Positions 1-8,284 of a stretch of DNA of 64,000 bases are shown here, piece by piece. Under the pieces are notes generated by a model. The model was given only the letters and a program-made list of their open reading frames with translations, was not told the origin of the DNA and did not search any database. Location of the stretch: positions 1,302,001 to 1,366,000 of the forward strand of contig NZ_OY782755.1 of NCBI RefSeq assembly GCF_963678165.1, read 5' to 3'. The translations under genes were made by a program, and so were the position numbers. The DNA is from an uncultured Acetobacteroides sp. (GTDB taxonomy: Bacteria > Bacteroidota > Bacteroidia > Bacteroidales > ZOR0009). The stretch's first letter is position 1, and every line of letters starts with the position of its first letter.

Positions 1-70
1 GCAATTTTGGCCTAGCTCCGCAATAAAAGTGGCATCCGTCTCGTTTGTTACCTGTAGAACCGTTTTTTCT

Positions 71-78
71 TATATTTG
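71..78 (+). promoter_or_regulatory. Bacteroidota -7 promoter element (TATATTTG)
   Basis: TAnnTTTG match, with a TTTG at 44-47 as a possible -33 element. It lies between an upstream in-frame ATG (45) and the ATG at 99, so it supports the later start for the barrel protein. Confidence 0.7.
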
Positions 79-98
79 TGCAAAAGATAAAAATAGCG

Positions 99-842
99 AT
101 GAAGAGATTATTACTTTTTTCTTTGGTAGGAATTGTTGGGATGCTAGGCGCCGGTAAGGCTCATGCCCAGCTGCACAACATGGGGCTTCAGATGTCGATT
201 GTAAACCCCAAGGGCGACGCTAATAACAAAGGTGGGTTTAACAGCCTATACGGCGGGCTATTCTACGAGTACCGCTTTACAGGTGTTGATGTTGATAAGA
301 ACGAGCTGCGCGACCACTTCGGCCTCGAGTTCGGATTGAACTATACTGAGTTTATCAAGAAAGGAACAGAGAGTGTCCCCTCTTCGAACCAGGCTTTTTA
401 CACCTATTTTACGGAAATCAACGGGCGACCATACGCTAGTGTGAAGTCGAACAATAAGGGGGTGAACTTCTATGCTGCTCCAAAGTACTACGTAACGGTT
501 TACCCAGAGTTGGTGGAGTTGTACGTGATGGGGAAGGTAGGGCTTCAATACCTAAATGGCGATAATACCGCAAGCGCTAAGCTTAGCAAGACGGTTAGCG
601 CAACCAACCTGTTCTATGGTGCTTCATTGGGGCTAGAGGTAAAGCTGGGAACCGTTTTCGTTGGCGTCAACTATGGGTTTGACACCAATAGTCCCGAAAA
701 GATAATGAAAAAGGTTGGCTACGACTTCCCTAATGCTGCACCTGGTGTAATACCTCAGTATAAGCCGTTCAACAACTACGACCTTTGGGGGAATACCGTG
801 TTGGAGTTCAAGATTAAGGCGCTGCTCAACGCAAAGGACTAA
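99..842 (+). CDS. Exported outer-membrane beta-barrel protein
   Basis: Predicted 247-residue exported protein. Residues 1-24 form a signal peptide (MKRLLLFSL... ending KAHAQ). The rest alternates short polar and aromatic-rich strands (YGGLFYEYRF, GLEFGLNY, FYAAPKYYV, LYVMGKVGLQYL, LFYGASLGLEVKL, VFVGVNYGF) and ends in FKIKALL, as in small OmpW/PorT-like eight-strand barrels of Bacteroidota. The ATG at 99 is preferred over an in-frame ATG at 45, because the promoter element at 71-78 lies between them and the signal peptide starts at 99. The specific role is unknown. A hairpin at 857-889 follows. Confidence 0.75.
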   Translation: MKRLLLFSLVGIVGMLGAGKAHAQLHNMGLQMSIVNPKGDANNKGGFNSLYGGLFYEYRFTGVDVDKNELRDHFGLEFGLNYTEFIKKGTESVPSSNQAFYTYFTEINGRPYASVKSNNKGVNFYAAPKYYVTVYPELVELYVMGKVGLQYLNGDNTASAKLSKTVSATNLFYGASLGLEVKLGTVFVGVNYGFDTNSPEKIMKKVGYDFPNAAPGVIPQYKPFNNYDLWGNTVLEFKIKALLNAKD

Positions 843-856
843 TGTAACCACTATAC

Positions 857-889
857 GAGGAGGAGGCTTTCCGCAAGGGGCCTCCTCTT
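857..889 (+). terminator. Hairpin terminator after the barrel gene
   Basis: GAGGAGG...CCTCCTC stem with a short loop directly downstream of the stop at 842. The T tract is weak (CTTCT). It separates the gene from repeat array A1. Confidence 0.5.
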
Positions 890-919
890 CTGGTATCTGG
901 GGGGTATTCTTTCAATCCG

Positions 920-1259
920 TGCACGCCGCTAGTCTTCCAGAGCATGCATTTGACAATTCAGAGCATGTGGCTAGACTTTCAGAGCGTGCATTTGGCAATT
1001 CAGAACGTGTGGCTAGACTTTCAGAGCGTGCATTTGGCAATTCAGAACGTGTGGCTAGACTTCCAGAGCATGCATTTGGCAATTCCGAGCATGTGGCTAG
1101 TCTTTCCGAGCATGCATTTGGCGATTTAGAACATGTGGCTAGACATTCAGAGTGTGCATTTAGCAATTCAGAACGTGTGGCTAGACTTCCCGAGCATGCA
1201 TTTGGCAATTTAGAACATGCGGCTAAACATTCATAGAGTGCATTTGGCAGCTCCGCATG
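920..1259. repeat. Tandem array A1, 42-bp period, about 8 copies
   Basis: The start of the AGCATGCATTTG-like word recurs at 941, 983, 1025, 1067, 1109, 1151, 1193 and 1235, exactly 42 bp apart each time. Each unit consists of two related 21-bp halves (one containing GCATTTGGCAATT, the other GTGGCTAGACTTT), both starting AGCATG or AGCGTG. The array fills the space between two convergent genes and runs up to the stop codon of the HAD gene at 1260. Long frames stay open on both strands because 42 is a multiple of three. I do not regard them as genes. Confidence 0.95.
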
Positions 1260-1952
1260 CTACATGCCGCAAATAACATCTTTCGCCTCACGGATAGAGG
1301 AAACCTCGCGGAACTTGGGGCTCTCTACCTTAACGTCCACCTTGTCGAGGCTCCAGTGGGTGTGGAAGGGGATGTGAATGCCGTAGCCGCCGAGCTTGAG
1401 TACCGGAATGATGTCCGATTTGAGCGAGTTGCCCACGATCAGAAACTCCTCGGGCTGCACGTCGAGGTGGTTGAGCAGCTTGCTGTAGTCCTCGGGAGCC
1501 TTTTCCGACATGATTTCAACGTGGTGGAAGTATCCTTCCAGGCCCGACTTGCGCAGCTTGCGCTCCTGGTCGAGCAGGTCGCCCTTGGTGGCAACCACCA
1601 GGCGGTATTGGTCGTAGAGCGCCTTTAGGGTTTCCTCAACGCCGTCAATTAGCTCCACGTCGTGGTCCAGCTGCTCACGGCCCAGCTCGATGATGCGGGC
1701 GATGACTTTAGATTCGAGCGACCCGTTGGAGATGCGCAGAGCCGTCTCCATCATCGATAGGGTGAAGGCCTTTACGCCGTAGCCGTATAGGGCAATGTTG
1801 TTTGCTTCGGTAGTAAGCAGCTCGCGCTCTATCTCGTGCGGTTCCAGCAGGTGGTCGAGTAGCCCAAAAAACTTCATCTCAGTTTCCCGAAAGTAGGGCT
1901 CGTTAACCCACAGCGTATCGTCGGCATCAAAGGCGATTACTTTTAGCGGCAT
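1260..1952 (-). CDS. HAD-superfamily hydrolase
   Basis: 230-residue haloacid-dehalogenase-type phosphatase, probably acting on a small phosphorylated metabolite in the cytoplasm. Motif I is near the start (DADDTLW, nucleophile D9 and acid/base D11). Lysine and motif IV regions follow (SEKAPEDYSKL, GNSLKSDI). A helical cap lies between them, as in YjjG-like proteins. The start at 1952 is chosen because motif I follows at once and a TACCTTTA promoter element lies at 1971-1978. The longer frame to 2030 would start upstream of that promoter. Substrate not predictable. Confidence 0.85.
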   Translation of the reverse strand: MPLKVIAFDADDTLWVNEPYFRETEMKFFGLLDHLLEPHEIERELLTTEANNIALYGYGVKAFTLSMMETALRISNGSLESKVIARIIELGREQLDHDVELIDGVEETLKALYDQYRLVVATKGDLLDQERKLRKSGLEGYFHHVEIMSEKAPEDYSKLLNHLDVQPEEFLIVGNSLKSDIIPVLKLGGYGIHIPFHTHWSLDKVDVKVESPKFREVSSIREAKDVICGM

Positions 1953-1970
1953 GAATTTTAGATTTTGCCG

Positions 1971-1978
1971 TAAAGGTA
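1971..1978 (-). promoter_or_regulatory. -7 promoter element (TACCTTTA) of the HAD gene
   Basis: On the minus strand, TAnnTTTA about 20 nt upstream of the chosen start codon. It supports the start at 1952. Confidence 0.55.
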
Positions 1979-2118
1979 GGAAAAAGCGGGGTAGAGAGCA
2001 GGGTGTTTTTGGAGGTCTAGCAGCATTCAAGGCGGTTTGGCCTAAAGAAATCTTCGTTCGCTGGCCTTCGAAGCTCCCGGTTCGCTTCTTTCGGTAATGG
2101 CGAACTGCTTAGAATTCC

Positions 2119-2126
2119 TATCTTTG
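2119..2126 (+). promoter_or_regulatory. -7 promoter element (TATCTTTG) of ysxC
   Basis: TAnnTTTG match 16 nt before the ATG at 2143, implying a very short 5' leader. Confidence 0.65.
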
Positions 2127-2142
2127 CACAAAAATAAGCAGT

Positions 2143-2751
2143 ATGCAGGTAAAGAGTGCCATCTTTGTAAAGAGCGCCGAAAAGGCTTCGCAATGCCCCC
2201 CACAAACCCTCCCAGAGTTTGCCTTTATTGGGCGGTCGAATGTCGGAAAGTCGTCGCTAATCAACTACGTAGCCAACCAGAAGGGACTGGCCAAGGTGTC
2301 GGGCACGCCAGGTAAGACTAGGCTCATCAACTACTTTTTGATTAACGGAGGCTGGCACTTGGTAGACCTTCCGGGGTACGGCTACGCCAAGGCATCGAAG
2401 AGCGTTAAGCAGGGCTTCTCGGACATCATCACCGCCTACTTGGAGGCTCGCGATGAGCTAACCTGCCTTTTCGTGCTGATCGACTCGCGGCTCGAGCCTC
2501 AGAAGGTCGACCTCGATTTCATCACGCTTTTAGGAACCCACGGTATTCCGTTTGCCCTGGTGTTCACCAAAACCGATAAGATTGGGGTGGAGGTGCTAAA
2601 GGATAACGTGTCGCAGTATGCCAATACGCTGCTTCAAAGCTGGGAGGAGCTACCACCGATGTTCTACACGTCGAGCTCTAAGCGTAAGGGGGGCGATGAG
2701 TTGCTGGCCTATATCGATGAGTGCATAGAACTTGTTAACACAAATAAGTAG
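2143..2751 (+). CDS. ysxC: Ribosome-biogenesis GTPase YsxC/YihA (EngB)
   Basis: 202-residue GTPase of the YihA/YsxC (EngB) family, needed for assembly of the large ribosomal subunit. Visible G motifs: G1 GRSNVGKS (residues 30-37), G3 DLPGYG (75-80) and G4 TKTD (142-145). The GTPGKTR segment (54-60), the switch I region typical of the family, lies between G1 and G3. Length matches the family. It has its own promoter at 2119-2126 and lies 75 bp before prs, which has a separate promoter. Confidence 0.95.
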   Translation: MQVKSAIFVKSAEKASQCPPQTLPEFAFIGRSNVGKSSLINYVANQKGLAKVSGTPGKTRLINYFLINGGWHLVDLPGYGYAKASKSVKQGFSDIITAYLEARDELTCLFVLIDSRLEPQKVDLDFITLLGTHGIPFALVFTKTDKIGVEVLKDNVSQYANTLLQSWEELPPMFYTSSSKRKGGDELLAYIDECIELVNTNK

Positions 2752-2780
2752 CATCGGTCGCAAATTTTGCGCTCATTTTA

Positions 2781-2788
2781 TACCTTTG
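2781..2788 (+). promoter_or_regulatory. -7 promoter element (TACCTTTG) of prs
   Basis: TAnnTTTG match 38 nt upstream of the prs start. Confidence 0.6.
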
Positions 2789-2826
2789 CGCTGTCAAATT
2801 AAATACCACGACATAATCACCCTCCA

Positions 2827-3771
2827 ATGGCCCAAAAGCATACGATTAAGTTCTTCGCCGGAAGAAACTCACGTTATCTAGCCGAAAAGATTGCCAAAAG
2901 CTTCGGAATAGATCTGGGAAAATCTACCGTCACTGACTTTAGCGATGGCGAATTCCAACCATCCCTCGACGAGAGCGTCAGAGGGTGCACCGTGTTCATT
3001 ATTCAATCTACTTTTCCTCCAACCGACAACTTATTCGAGCTGTTCCTGATGATTGACGCTGCAAAGCGTGCTTCGGCACACCGCGTGGTGGCGGTAATGC
3101 CTTACTTCGGTTGGGCTCGTCAGGATCGTAAGGATAAGCCTCGCGTTTCGATTGGGGCCAAGCTGGTGGCCAACCTGCTTTGCGCATCTGGTGTAGATCG
3201 TATAATGACGATGGACCTGCACGCCGATCAAATTCAGGGCTTCTTTGATGTTCCTGTTGATCATCTTTATGCCAGCTCGATTTTTGTGCCTTACCTCAAG
3301 GCGCTCAACCTCGATGATCTTGCGGTTGCTGCACCCGATATGGGCGGAGCAAAGCGTGCGCATGCCTACTCGCGCTTCATGGATGCCTCTATGGTTATCT
3401 GCCACAAGCAGCGCGAAAAGGCCAACGTTGTAGGCCACATGACCGCGATTGGCGACGTGAAGGGTAAGAATGTGATCATCTTCGACGACATGATTGATAC
3501 CGCAGGTACCATTACCATGGCTGCCGATATGATGATGAGCATGGGGGCAAAGAGCGTTCGTGCCGTAGTAACCCATGCCGTACTTTCGGGGCCTGCCTAC
3601 GATCGTATCAACAAGTCGGCGCTGGTTGAGGTGTGCGTTACCGATACCATTCCGCTTCGTACCGATGTTGACACCTCGAAGATCAAGGTGCTCACCGTAG
3701 CCGACCACTTTGCCGATGTAATTGATAAGGTGTACAACTATAGGTCGATTAGCTCGACATTCATTCAGTAG
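2827..3771 (+). CDS. prs: Ribose-phosphate pyrophosphokinase (PRPP synthetase)
   Basis: 314-residue class I PRPP synthetase, transferring pyrophosphate from ATP to ribose 5-phosphate to supply purine, pyrimidine, histidine and NAD synthesis. Visible: N-terminal FFAGRNSRYLAEKIA, the DLHADQ segment (130-135), and the PRPP-binding loop DDMIDTAGT (about 220-228). The ATP-site region MPYFGWARQDRK (91-102) is also present. Length is normal. It is followed by a separate promoter for rplY. Confidence 0.97.
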   Translation: MAQKHTIKFFAGRNSRYLAEKIAKSFGIDLGKSTVTDFSDGEFQPSLDESVRGCTVFIIQSTFPPTDNLFELFLMIDAAKRASAHRVVAVMPYFGWARQDRKDKPRVSIGAKLVANLLCASGVDRIMTMDLHADQIQGFFDVPVDHLYASSIFVPYLKALNLDDLAVAAPDMGGAKRAHAYSRFMDASMVICHKQREKANVVGHMTAIGDVKGKNVIIFDDMIDTAGTITMAADMMMSMGAKSVRAVVTHAVLSGPAYDRINKSALVEVCVTDTIPLRTDVDTSKIKVLTVADHFADVIDKVYNYRSISSTFIQ

Positions 3772-3778
3772 TTTTTTC

Positions 3779-3786
3779 TATATTTG
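3779..3786 (+). promoter_or_regulatory. -7 promoter element (TATATTTG) of rplY
   Basis: TAnnTTTG directly after the prs stop. The implied leader (about 3793-3875) can form two short hairpins: CCTTC/GAAGG (3804-3824) and GAGCC/GGCTC (3834-3849). Confidence 0.65.
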
Positions 3787-3875
3787 CAATCTCAAAATAT
3801 CAGCCTTCTCTATTTGGTTGAAGGTGTGATGGGGAGCCGAGTTAGGCTCTGAGTAACACAATAAAACAAAGTAAC

Positions 3876-4481
3876 ATGAAAAACATCGAACTTAAGGGCG
3901 CTCTTCGTAGCGAACTTGGAAAGAAAGGTGCTAAGGACATTCGTCGTAATGCGCTTACTCCTTGCAACCTTTACGGTAATGGCGGAAACATCAACTTTAC
4001 CGTAGTTGAGAAGGAACTTAAGGACATTCTGTACACTCCAAACGCTTACATTATCGACCTAAACATCGATGGTAAGAGCGAGAAGGCTGTTATCCGCGAA
4101 ATTCAGTTTCACCCAGTTAGCGACAAGGTCCTTCACATCGACTTTTACCGTGTAACCGAGGATAAGCAAGTGGTAATCGAGATTCCCGTTAAGCTTAACG
4201 GTAGCTCGGAAGGTGTTAAGCAAGGTGGTAAGCTAACTCTTACAACTCGTAAGATTAAGGTTTCGGCTTTTGTTAAGGATCTACCTGATACGCTTGATAT
4301 CGACATCACCAACCTTGGCCTTGGAAAGACTGTAATGGTTGGCGAGCTAGATTATCCTAACCTTACCCTTCTTAACCCAAAGAGCACCGTGGTTTGTGCT
4401 GTTAAGATGACTCGTGCCGCTCGTGGTGCTGCTGCAGCTGCTGCTCTTGCCGCTCAACAAGCTGGTAAGAAGAAGAAATAG
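3876..4481 (+). CDS. rplY: 50S ribosomal protein bL25 (CTC form)
   Basis: 201-residue long (Ctc-type) bL25, which binds 5S rRNA. The N-terminal L25 domain (about 1-95) contains LRSELGKKGAKDIRRNALTP and VIREIQFHPVSDKVLHIDFY. The C-terminal Ctc beta domain (about 96-180) follows. The tail is Ala-rich and Lys-rich (ends QQAGKKKK), as is common in Bacteroidota. A leader of about 80 nt with two small hairpins precedes it, and a strong terminator follows at 4502-4536. Codon use is A/T-richer than in neighbours, fitting high expression. Confidence 0.95.
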   Translation: MKNIELKGALRSELGKKGAKDIRRNALTPCNLYGNGGNINFTVVEKELKDILYTPNAYIIDLNIDGKSEKAVIREIQFHPVSDKVLHIDFYRVTEDKQVVIEIPVKLNGSSEGVKQGGKLTLTTRKIKVSAFVKDLPDTLDIDITNLGLGKTVMVGELDYPNLTLLNPKSTVVCAVKMTRAARGAAAAAALAAQQAGKKKK

Positions 4482-4501
4482 TAATTAACCGCTATTCGAT
4501 A

Positions 4502-4536
4502 AAAGGCGTTAGGAGTATTATCCCCTAACGCCTTTC
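4502..4536 (+). terminator. Intrinsic terminator after rplY
   Basis: AAAGGCGTTAGG stem pairing with CCTAACGCCTTT, ending in a T-rich stretch. Confidence 0.85.
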
Positions 4537-4560
4537 TTCTATAGTATAACTGTTATAGCG

Positions 4561-5124
4561 TTGAAGTACCTAATTGTTGGCCTAGGGAATATTGGCGATG
4601 AGTACGTAAATACCCGCCATAACATAGGCTTTAAGGTGGTGGAGGCCTTTGCCAAGGCGGCCGATGCAACCTTTACCACCAAGCGATACGGCGATGTGGC
4701 CGAGGCGAAGCTTAAGGGGCGAACGTACATCCTGCTGAAACCATCGACCTACATGAACCTGAGCGGAAAGGCCGTGAGCTACTGGATGCAGGCCGAGAAG
4801 ATTCCGCTCGAAAACGTGTTTGTTATTGTTGACGATCTTGCGCTGCCCATGGGCTCCATCCGCATCCGCGAAAAGGGAAGCGATGGCGGCCATAACGGAC
4901 TGAAGCATATCAACGAGATACTGGGAACGCAAGCTTACGCCCGCCTGCGCTTCGGCATTGGTGATGCGTTTGCCAAGGGCAAGCAGGTGGACTACGTGCT
5001 GGGCCGCTGGACCGAGGAGGAGGAGAAGCTCCTTCCGGCGCTCATCGACCATAGCGTTGAGGCCATCAAGGGCTTTGGCACCATTGGGCTGGCGCGAACG
5101 ATGAACTTTTACAACAAAAAGTAG
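4561..5124 (+). CDS. pth: Peptidyl-tRNA hydrolase
   Basis: 187-residue bacterial Pth, releasing peptides from peptidyl-tRNA drop-off products. Catalytic H20 (NTRHNIGF), N65 (STYMNLSG), D90-D91 (VIVDDL) and H110-N111 (GGHNGL) are all present. The N-terminus KYLIVGLGN fits the family only if translation starts at the TTG at 4561; no in-frame ATG lies nearby. First gene of a compact unit with the S4 protein (5-nt gap) and the DUF4924 protein (ATGA overlap). Confidence 0.95.
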   Translation: MKYLIVGLGNIGDEYVNTRHNIGFKVVEAFAKAADATFTTKRYGDVAEAKLKGRTYILLKPSTYMNLSGKAVSYWMQAEKIPLENVFVIVDDLALPMGSIRIREKGSDGGHNGLKHINEILGTQAYARLRFGIGDAFAKGKQVDYVLGRWTEEEEKLLPALIDHSVEAIKGFGTIGLARTMNFYNKK

Positions 5125-5129
5125 CCGAT

Positions 5130-5543
5130 ATGGCAGAAGTAACCTCTGTACGAATCGACAAGTGGCTATGGTCCATCCGCGCCTTTAAGACGCGCACGGA
5201 TGCGGCCGATGCCTGCAAGCTGGGGCGCGTAACCATCAACGGGGGGCAGGCCAAGGCTTCGCGCGACGTGAAGGTGAACGACATCATCGGGGTGAAGAAG
5301 ATGCCCGTGGTGTACACCTTTAAGGTGCTGGCGCTTGTTGCCAACCGGCAGCCGGCCAAGAGCGTGTACCTCTACGCCGAGAACCTTACCCCCGAGGAGG
5401 AGCTCGAAAAGCTGACGATGAATCGCACCGTGATCTTCGTGCAGCGCGATAGGGGAACCGGGCGCCCAACCAAGCGCGATCGCCGCGAGATTGACGACCT
5501 AATGGAAAATTACTACTGGGGCAGGGAGGGCTCCGACGAATGA
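5130..5543 (+). CDS. S4-domain RNA-binding protein (Hsp15-like)
   Basis: 137 residues. The S4 RNA-binding domain is at about 8-70 (VRIDKWLWSIRAFKTRTDA, CKLGRVTINGGQAK), followed by a basic tail. Domain order and length resemble Hsp15/HslR, which recycles stalled 50S subunits carrying peptidyl-tRNA. That fits co-transcription with pth five bases upstream. Its stop overlaps the start of the next gene (ATGA). Confidence 0.85.
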   Translation: MAEVTSVRIDKWLWSIRAFKTRTDAADACKLGRVTINGGQAKASRDVKVNDIIGVKKMPVVYTFKVLALVANRQPAKSVYLYAENLTPEEELEKLTMNRTVIFVQRDRGTGRPTKRDRREIDDLMENYYWGREGSDE

Positions 5544-6091
5544 AGCTATCATCGCAAAAGCGCAAGGAGAATGTGGCGGAGTACATCCTCTTCATGTGGC
5601 AGCTCACCGACCTGCTCCGCTCGATTCAATTCGACGAGGGTCGCATCCGCGAGCTGCTGATTGATCCCCTAGGCCTGCCCGAAGCGGAGGCCGTGGCCGA
5701 GCTGCAGTGGTACCGCGACTACTGCCAGATTATCCGCGAGGAGGGCAAGGAGCAGCGCGGGTTTCCGTCCATCACCCTTTACCTTATCGGCGAGCTGCAC
5801 GACTTCCACCAGCGCCTGCTAAAGGAGCCCGGCGAGGATACCTACCGCATGCTGACCTTTAACGCCACACCGGCCCTTGTCTCCTTCAGGGAGAAGGTGC
5901 CCCAGCCGCTGGCCAACGACATGGAGTACTGCTTCTACGCGCTCTACTCCAAGCTGCTCTTGGGCATGCAGAAGCAGGAGATCTCGCAGCAAACGGCCGA
6001 ATCGTTTGCCGAAATCGCCAAAATGGTGGGCTACCTGGCCAAAAAGTTTGGCCAGTTCGAAAGAGGGGAGTTCTCGTTTAAGGAAGATTAG
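5540..6091 (+). CDS. DUF4924 family protein
   Basis: 183-residue cytoplasmic, mostly helical protein. It is recognised as a Bacteroidota DUF4924 protein by the segments EYILFMWQLTDLLRSIQFDE near the start and GELHDFHQRLLKEPGEDTYR in the middle. No catalytic motif is visible and its function is unknown. Translational coupling to the S4 protein (ATGA) and proximity to pth suggest a role linked to translation quality control, but this is inference from position only. Confidence 0.7.
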   Translation: MKLSSQKRKENVAEYILFMWQLTDLLRSIQFDEGRIRELLIDPLGLPEAEAVAELQWYRDYCQIIREEGKEQRGFPSITLYLIGELHDFHQRLLKEPGEDTYRMLTFNATPALVSFREKVPQPLANDMEYCFYALYSKLLLGMQKQEISQQTAESFAEIAKMVGYLAKKFGQFERGEFSFKED

Positions 6092-6099
6092 TCTCTTTG

Positions 6100-6329
6100 A
6101 GGATGTTTTTTGCTACTGTTGCCGCTAGGTAGTAGAATTGCTAAGGATTTTCTGCTATTGTTGCTGCAATATTGTAGAATTGCTAAGGATTTTCTACTAC
6201 TGTTGCTGCAATATTGTAGAATTACTAATGCTTTTCTACTACTGTTGTTGCAATGTAGTAGAATTACAAAGGTGTTTCTGCTATTGTTGCTGCAATGTTG
6301 TAGAATTACAGCTGCTTTTCCACTACCGA
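6100..6329. repeat. Tandem array A2, 42-bp period, about 5.5 copies
   Basis: The word GTAGAATT recurs at 6132, 6174, 6216, 6258 and 6300, exactly 42 bp apart. Each unit also carries TGTTGCTGCAA, and CAATATTG, a small palindrome, occurs in two of them. The sequence is unrelated to array A1 though the period is identical. It lies between convergent genes, just after the DUF4924 stop and before a bidirectional terminator. Confidence 0.95.
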
Positions 6330-6362
6330 GCACGTAATTACGAGCTTCAAAAGATAAGGACC

Positions 6363-6409
6363 AAAAAAAAAGCGCGGGCTACCCGGAAGGTGGCTCGCGC
6401 TTTTCTTTT
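6363..6409 (-). terminator. Bidirectional hairpin terminator
   Basis: AAAGCGCGGGCTACC pairs with GGTGGCTCGCGCTTTT around a short loop. An A-run on the left and T-run on the right let it serve both convergent genes. Confidence 0.8.
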
Positions 6410-6432
6410 ATCTTTTATGATGTGAAGCTGGG

Positions 6433-7128
6433 CTAGGCGTCTACCCCTAGGAGCTGCTTCAGCACAAATCCGAGAAGGAACGAGAATCCGGCCACCGAGA
6501 TGCTGATGATGGCCATTTCGAGGAAGCGCTTCCTGAAGTTGAGATCCTTCGCAATCGAAATGTGTAGTAGTTAAAGATGAAGATGATGAAGATGGCAATG
6601 GCAATCATGCAGCCTAGGGCCATCAGCCCGCTGTCGAGCAGCAGGTAGGGCGCCACCAGCAGCGCTACGGTAATCAGGTAGGCAATGCCGGTGTAGGTGG
6701 CCGACTTCAGCGCATCCTCCTCGCCATCGGCCCACGTACTTGAGCTTCTCCTCGTTGATCATGTCGATGAGCTGGTGCTCGTGCTTCTCCTCATCCTCGC
6801 GTATCTGGGCGACGAAGGGGTAGAGGGGTTCGAGTTCGGCGTAGGCCTTTTGGGCGCTCTGCTCGTTCTTCTCCATCAGCTTTACGCCGAAGGTGAGCCC
6901 CAGCGTTCGGGTGATGAAGTAGCTCCTGAACGTACTCCATCTGTTGGGCTCGATGTCGACCCCCGAGATATCCTTAAGGGCGTTGTAGTGCCTCAGCTCC
7001 TGCTGGGCGATATCGCGGAAAAGCTGGGCGTTGTGCGGATCCTTTTCCGCTTCCGCCAGCTTATTGTAGATGGTGTAGCCGGTTATTTCTTCCTTTTGAG
7101 CAGTAAGAACGCTCTTGGTTACGCTCAT
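6433..7128 (-). pseudogene. VIT1/CCC1-type ferritin-like transporter, double frameshift
   Basis: Encodes an N-terminal ferritin-like (rubrerythrin-type) domain with ExxH features (QQELRHYNAL, EDEEKHEHQLI), which would be followed by a three-helix membrane domain of a VIT1/CCC1-like Fe/Mn transporter. The original frame shifts near 6731-6735 (one base extra in a CCC run) and ends at a TAA at 6571-6573. The membrane part (YTGIAYLITVALLVAPYLLL, AIFIIFIFNYYT) continues in a second frame. Near 6562-6563 one base is missing, which restores the first frame to give SIAKDLNFRKRFLEM, a last helix and a stop at 6433. The intact protein would be about 231 residues. Real mutation or sequencing error cannot be told apart here. 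Confidence 0.8.
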
Positions 7129-7153
7129 TAGAATTGTGTTGAAGTGGGTTATA

Positions 7154-8125
7154 CTAGTAGAATTCGTAGGTGTACTTGTACAGCACCTGGTACTCGTAGG
7201 GCGCGTAGTAGGTATCCACCTCCTTTAGGATGTCCTTTTGATCGTAGGTAGACTCCTTTTTCGAGTACTCGGCACCCTTATTCTCGCTCCACTGCTCCTG
7301 TAGCAGGTTGCCCTTGCTGTCGTACTTGTAGGTGCTGTAGGGGAATAACTTCCCGGATGGCTCTTTTTGAACTACCTGGATGAGCTTGTTGTCGGCATCG
7401 TAGATGTACTGGTGGGTGTAGCGCTTGTTGCCCCCAACGTACTCGTCGCGCTTGTCGATTTGCCCATTGGCGGAGTAGAAGTAGAGCGTCTTCTTGAGCT
7501 CCTTGTTCATGGCGTCGTACTTTACCTCCTCCAACTTTTGCCCTTTGCCGTTCTTAACAATTCGCTGTCTGTAGGTGAGTTTGCCTTTTTTGGTTATGCT
7601 GATGTTGCATACGGTATCGGAGTAGCTGTAGTCCCATGACTCCTCTACGATTTTTCTAGAATCGAACTTGACGATCTTGGTAACCTGCTTTGCGGAATCG
7701 TGGTGGTATTCGATGTGGTATGGAGATAGTCCATCGTATCCATCCTCGCGAACGAGTTGCCCTTCGGAGTTGTAGGTGAACGAAACAGAGTAAACGGTTG
7801 TGTCCTTGTCAACATCAAAGTTGGTGAAAAACGATTTATTCCCCTTGACGTCGTAGGAGTACTTCTGTATGGTGGATGCTTTTCCTGAATTATAGTTGGT
7901 AACCTCTGTGGGGTATCCTTGTGCGTTGTATAATGTAACAACGCTAATAGTCCCATTGGAGGATGGCTTGCCATTCTGGTACTTGTAGCTCCATTGAATT
8001 GACTTGTGAATCTTATTCGCCTGGTTCTTTTCGCGAGTTTTAGATTCGTCAAGAGGGTCAATCATTTGACCAAAGCAAGGTGTAAGGCATAGAAATGCTA
8101 GAGTAAGAACAAGTAGGTGTTTCAT
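7154..8125 (-). CDS. Exported YD-repeat-like protein
   Basis: 323 residues with a signal peptide (MKHLLVLTLAFLCLTPCFGQ). The mature part is a string of about ten short beta-hairpin repeats of the form Y-x-Y-[DN]-x-x-G-[KQ]-L (YDVKGNKSFF, YNSEGQLVRE, YSANGQIDKRDEY, YDADNKLIQV, YDSKGNLLQE). These resemble single YD/RHS or MORN-like repeats rather than a full RHS toxin: no core-associated or toxin domain is present. Probably periplasmic or surface exposed; function unknown. The start at 8125 is chosen for the signal peptide over a GTG at 8272. Confidence 0.65.
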   Translation of the reverse strand: MKHLLVLTLAFLCLTPCFGQMIDPLDESKTREKNQANKIHKSIQWSYKYQNGKPSSNGTISVVTLYNAQGYPTEVTNYNSGKASTIQKYSYDVKGNKSFFTNFDVDKDTTVYSVSFTYNSEGQLVREDGYDGLSPYHIEYHHDSAKQVTKIVKFDSRKIVEESWDYSYSDTVCNISITKKGKLTYRQRIVKNGKGQKLEEVKYDAMNKELKKTLYFYSANGQIDKRDEYVGGNKRYTHQYIYDADNKLIQVVQKEPSGKLFPYSTYKYDSKGNLLQEQWSENKGAEYSKKESTYDQKDILKEVDTYYAPYEYQVLYKYTYEFY

Positions 8126-8284
8126 AGTTTGAATTCCCTTATAAACCCGAACGGTTAAATCTTCAGCTTTAAAATAGTGAGCAATTATACTAAAAAAAGA
8201 GATTAATTTTCTTGTTGCAGCTGACGAATGTCGCTTTTTTAAGAGAAAAAGGCAGAGAAATTTCTTCTCCACCTTTTTTGATTG

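Noticed and set aside
912-1236. Long open frames of 98-105 codons on both strands over array A1
   Set aside because: They follow from a stop-free 42-bp repeat; no start signal, and arrays with 41- and 43-bp periods show that coding is not the common feature.
6433-7128. Programmed ribosomal frameshifting in the VIT1-type gene
   Set aside because: Two opposite shifts would be needed and no slippery sequence is present at either site.
7154-8125. RHS-type toxin
   Set aside because: Short, no core-associated motif, no toxin domain and no immunity gene.
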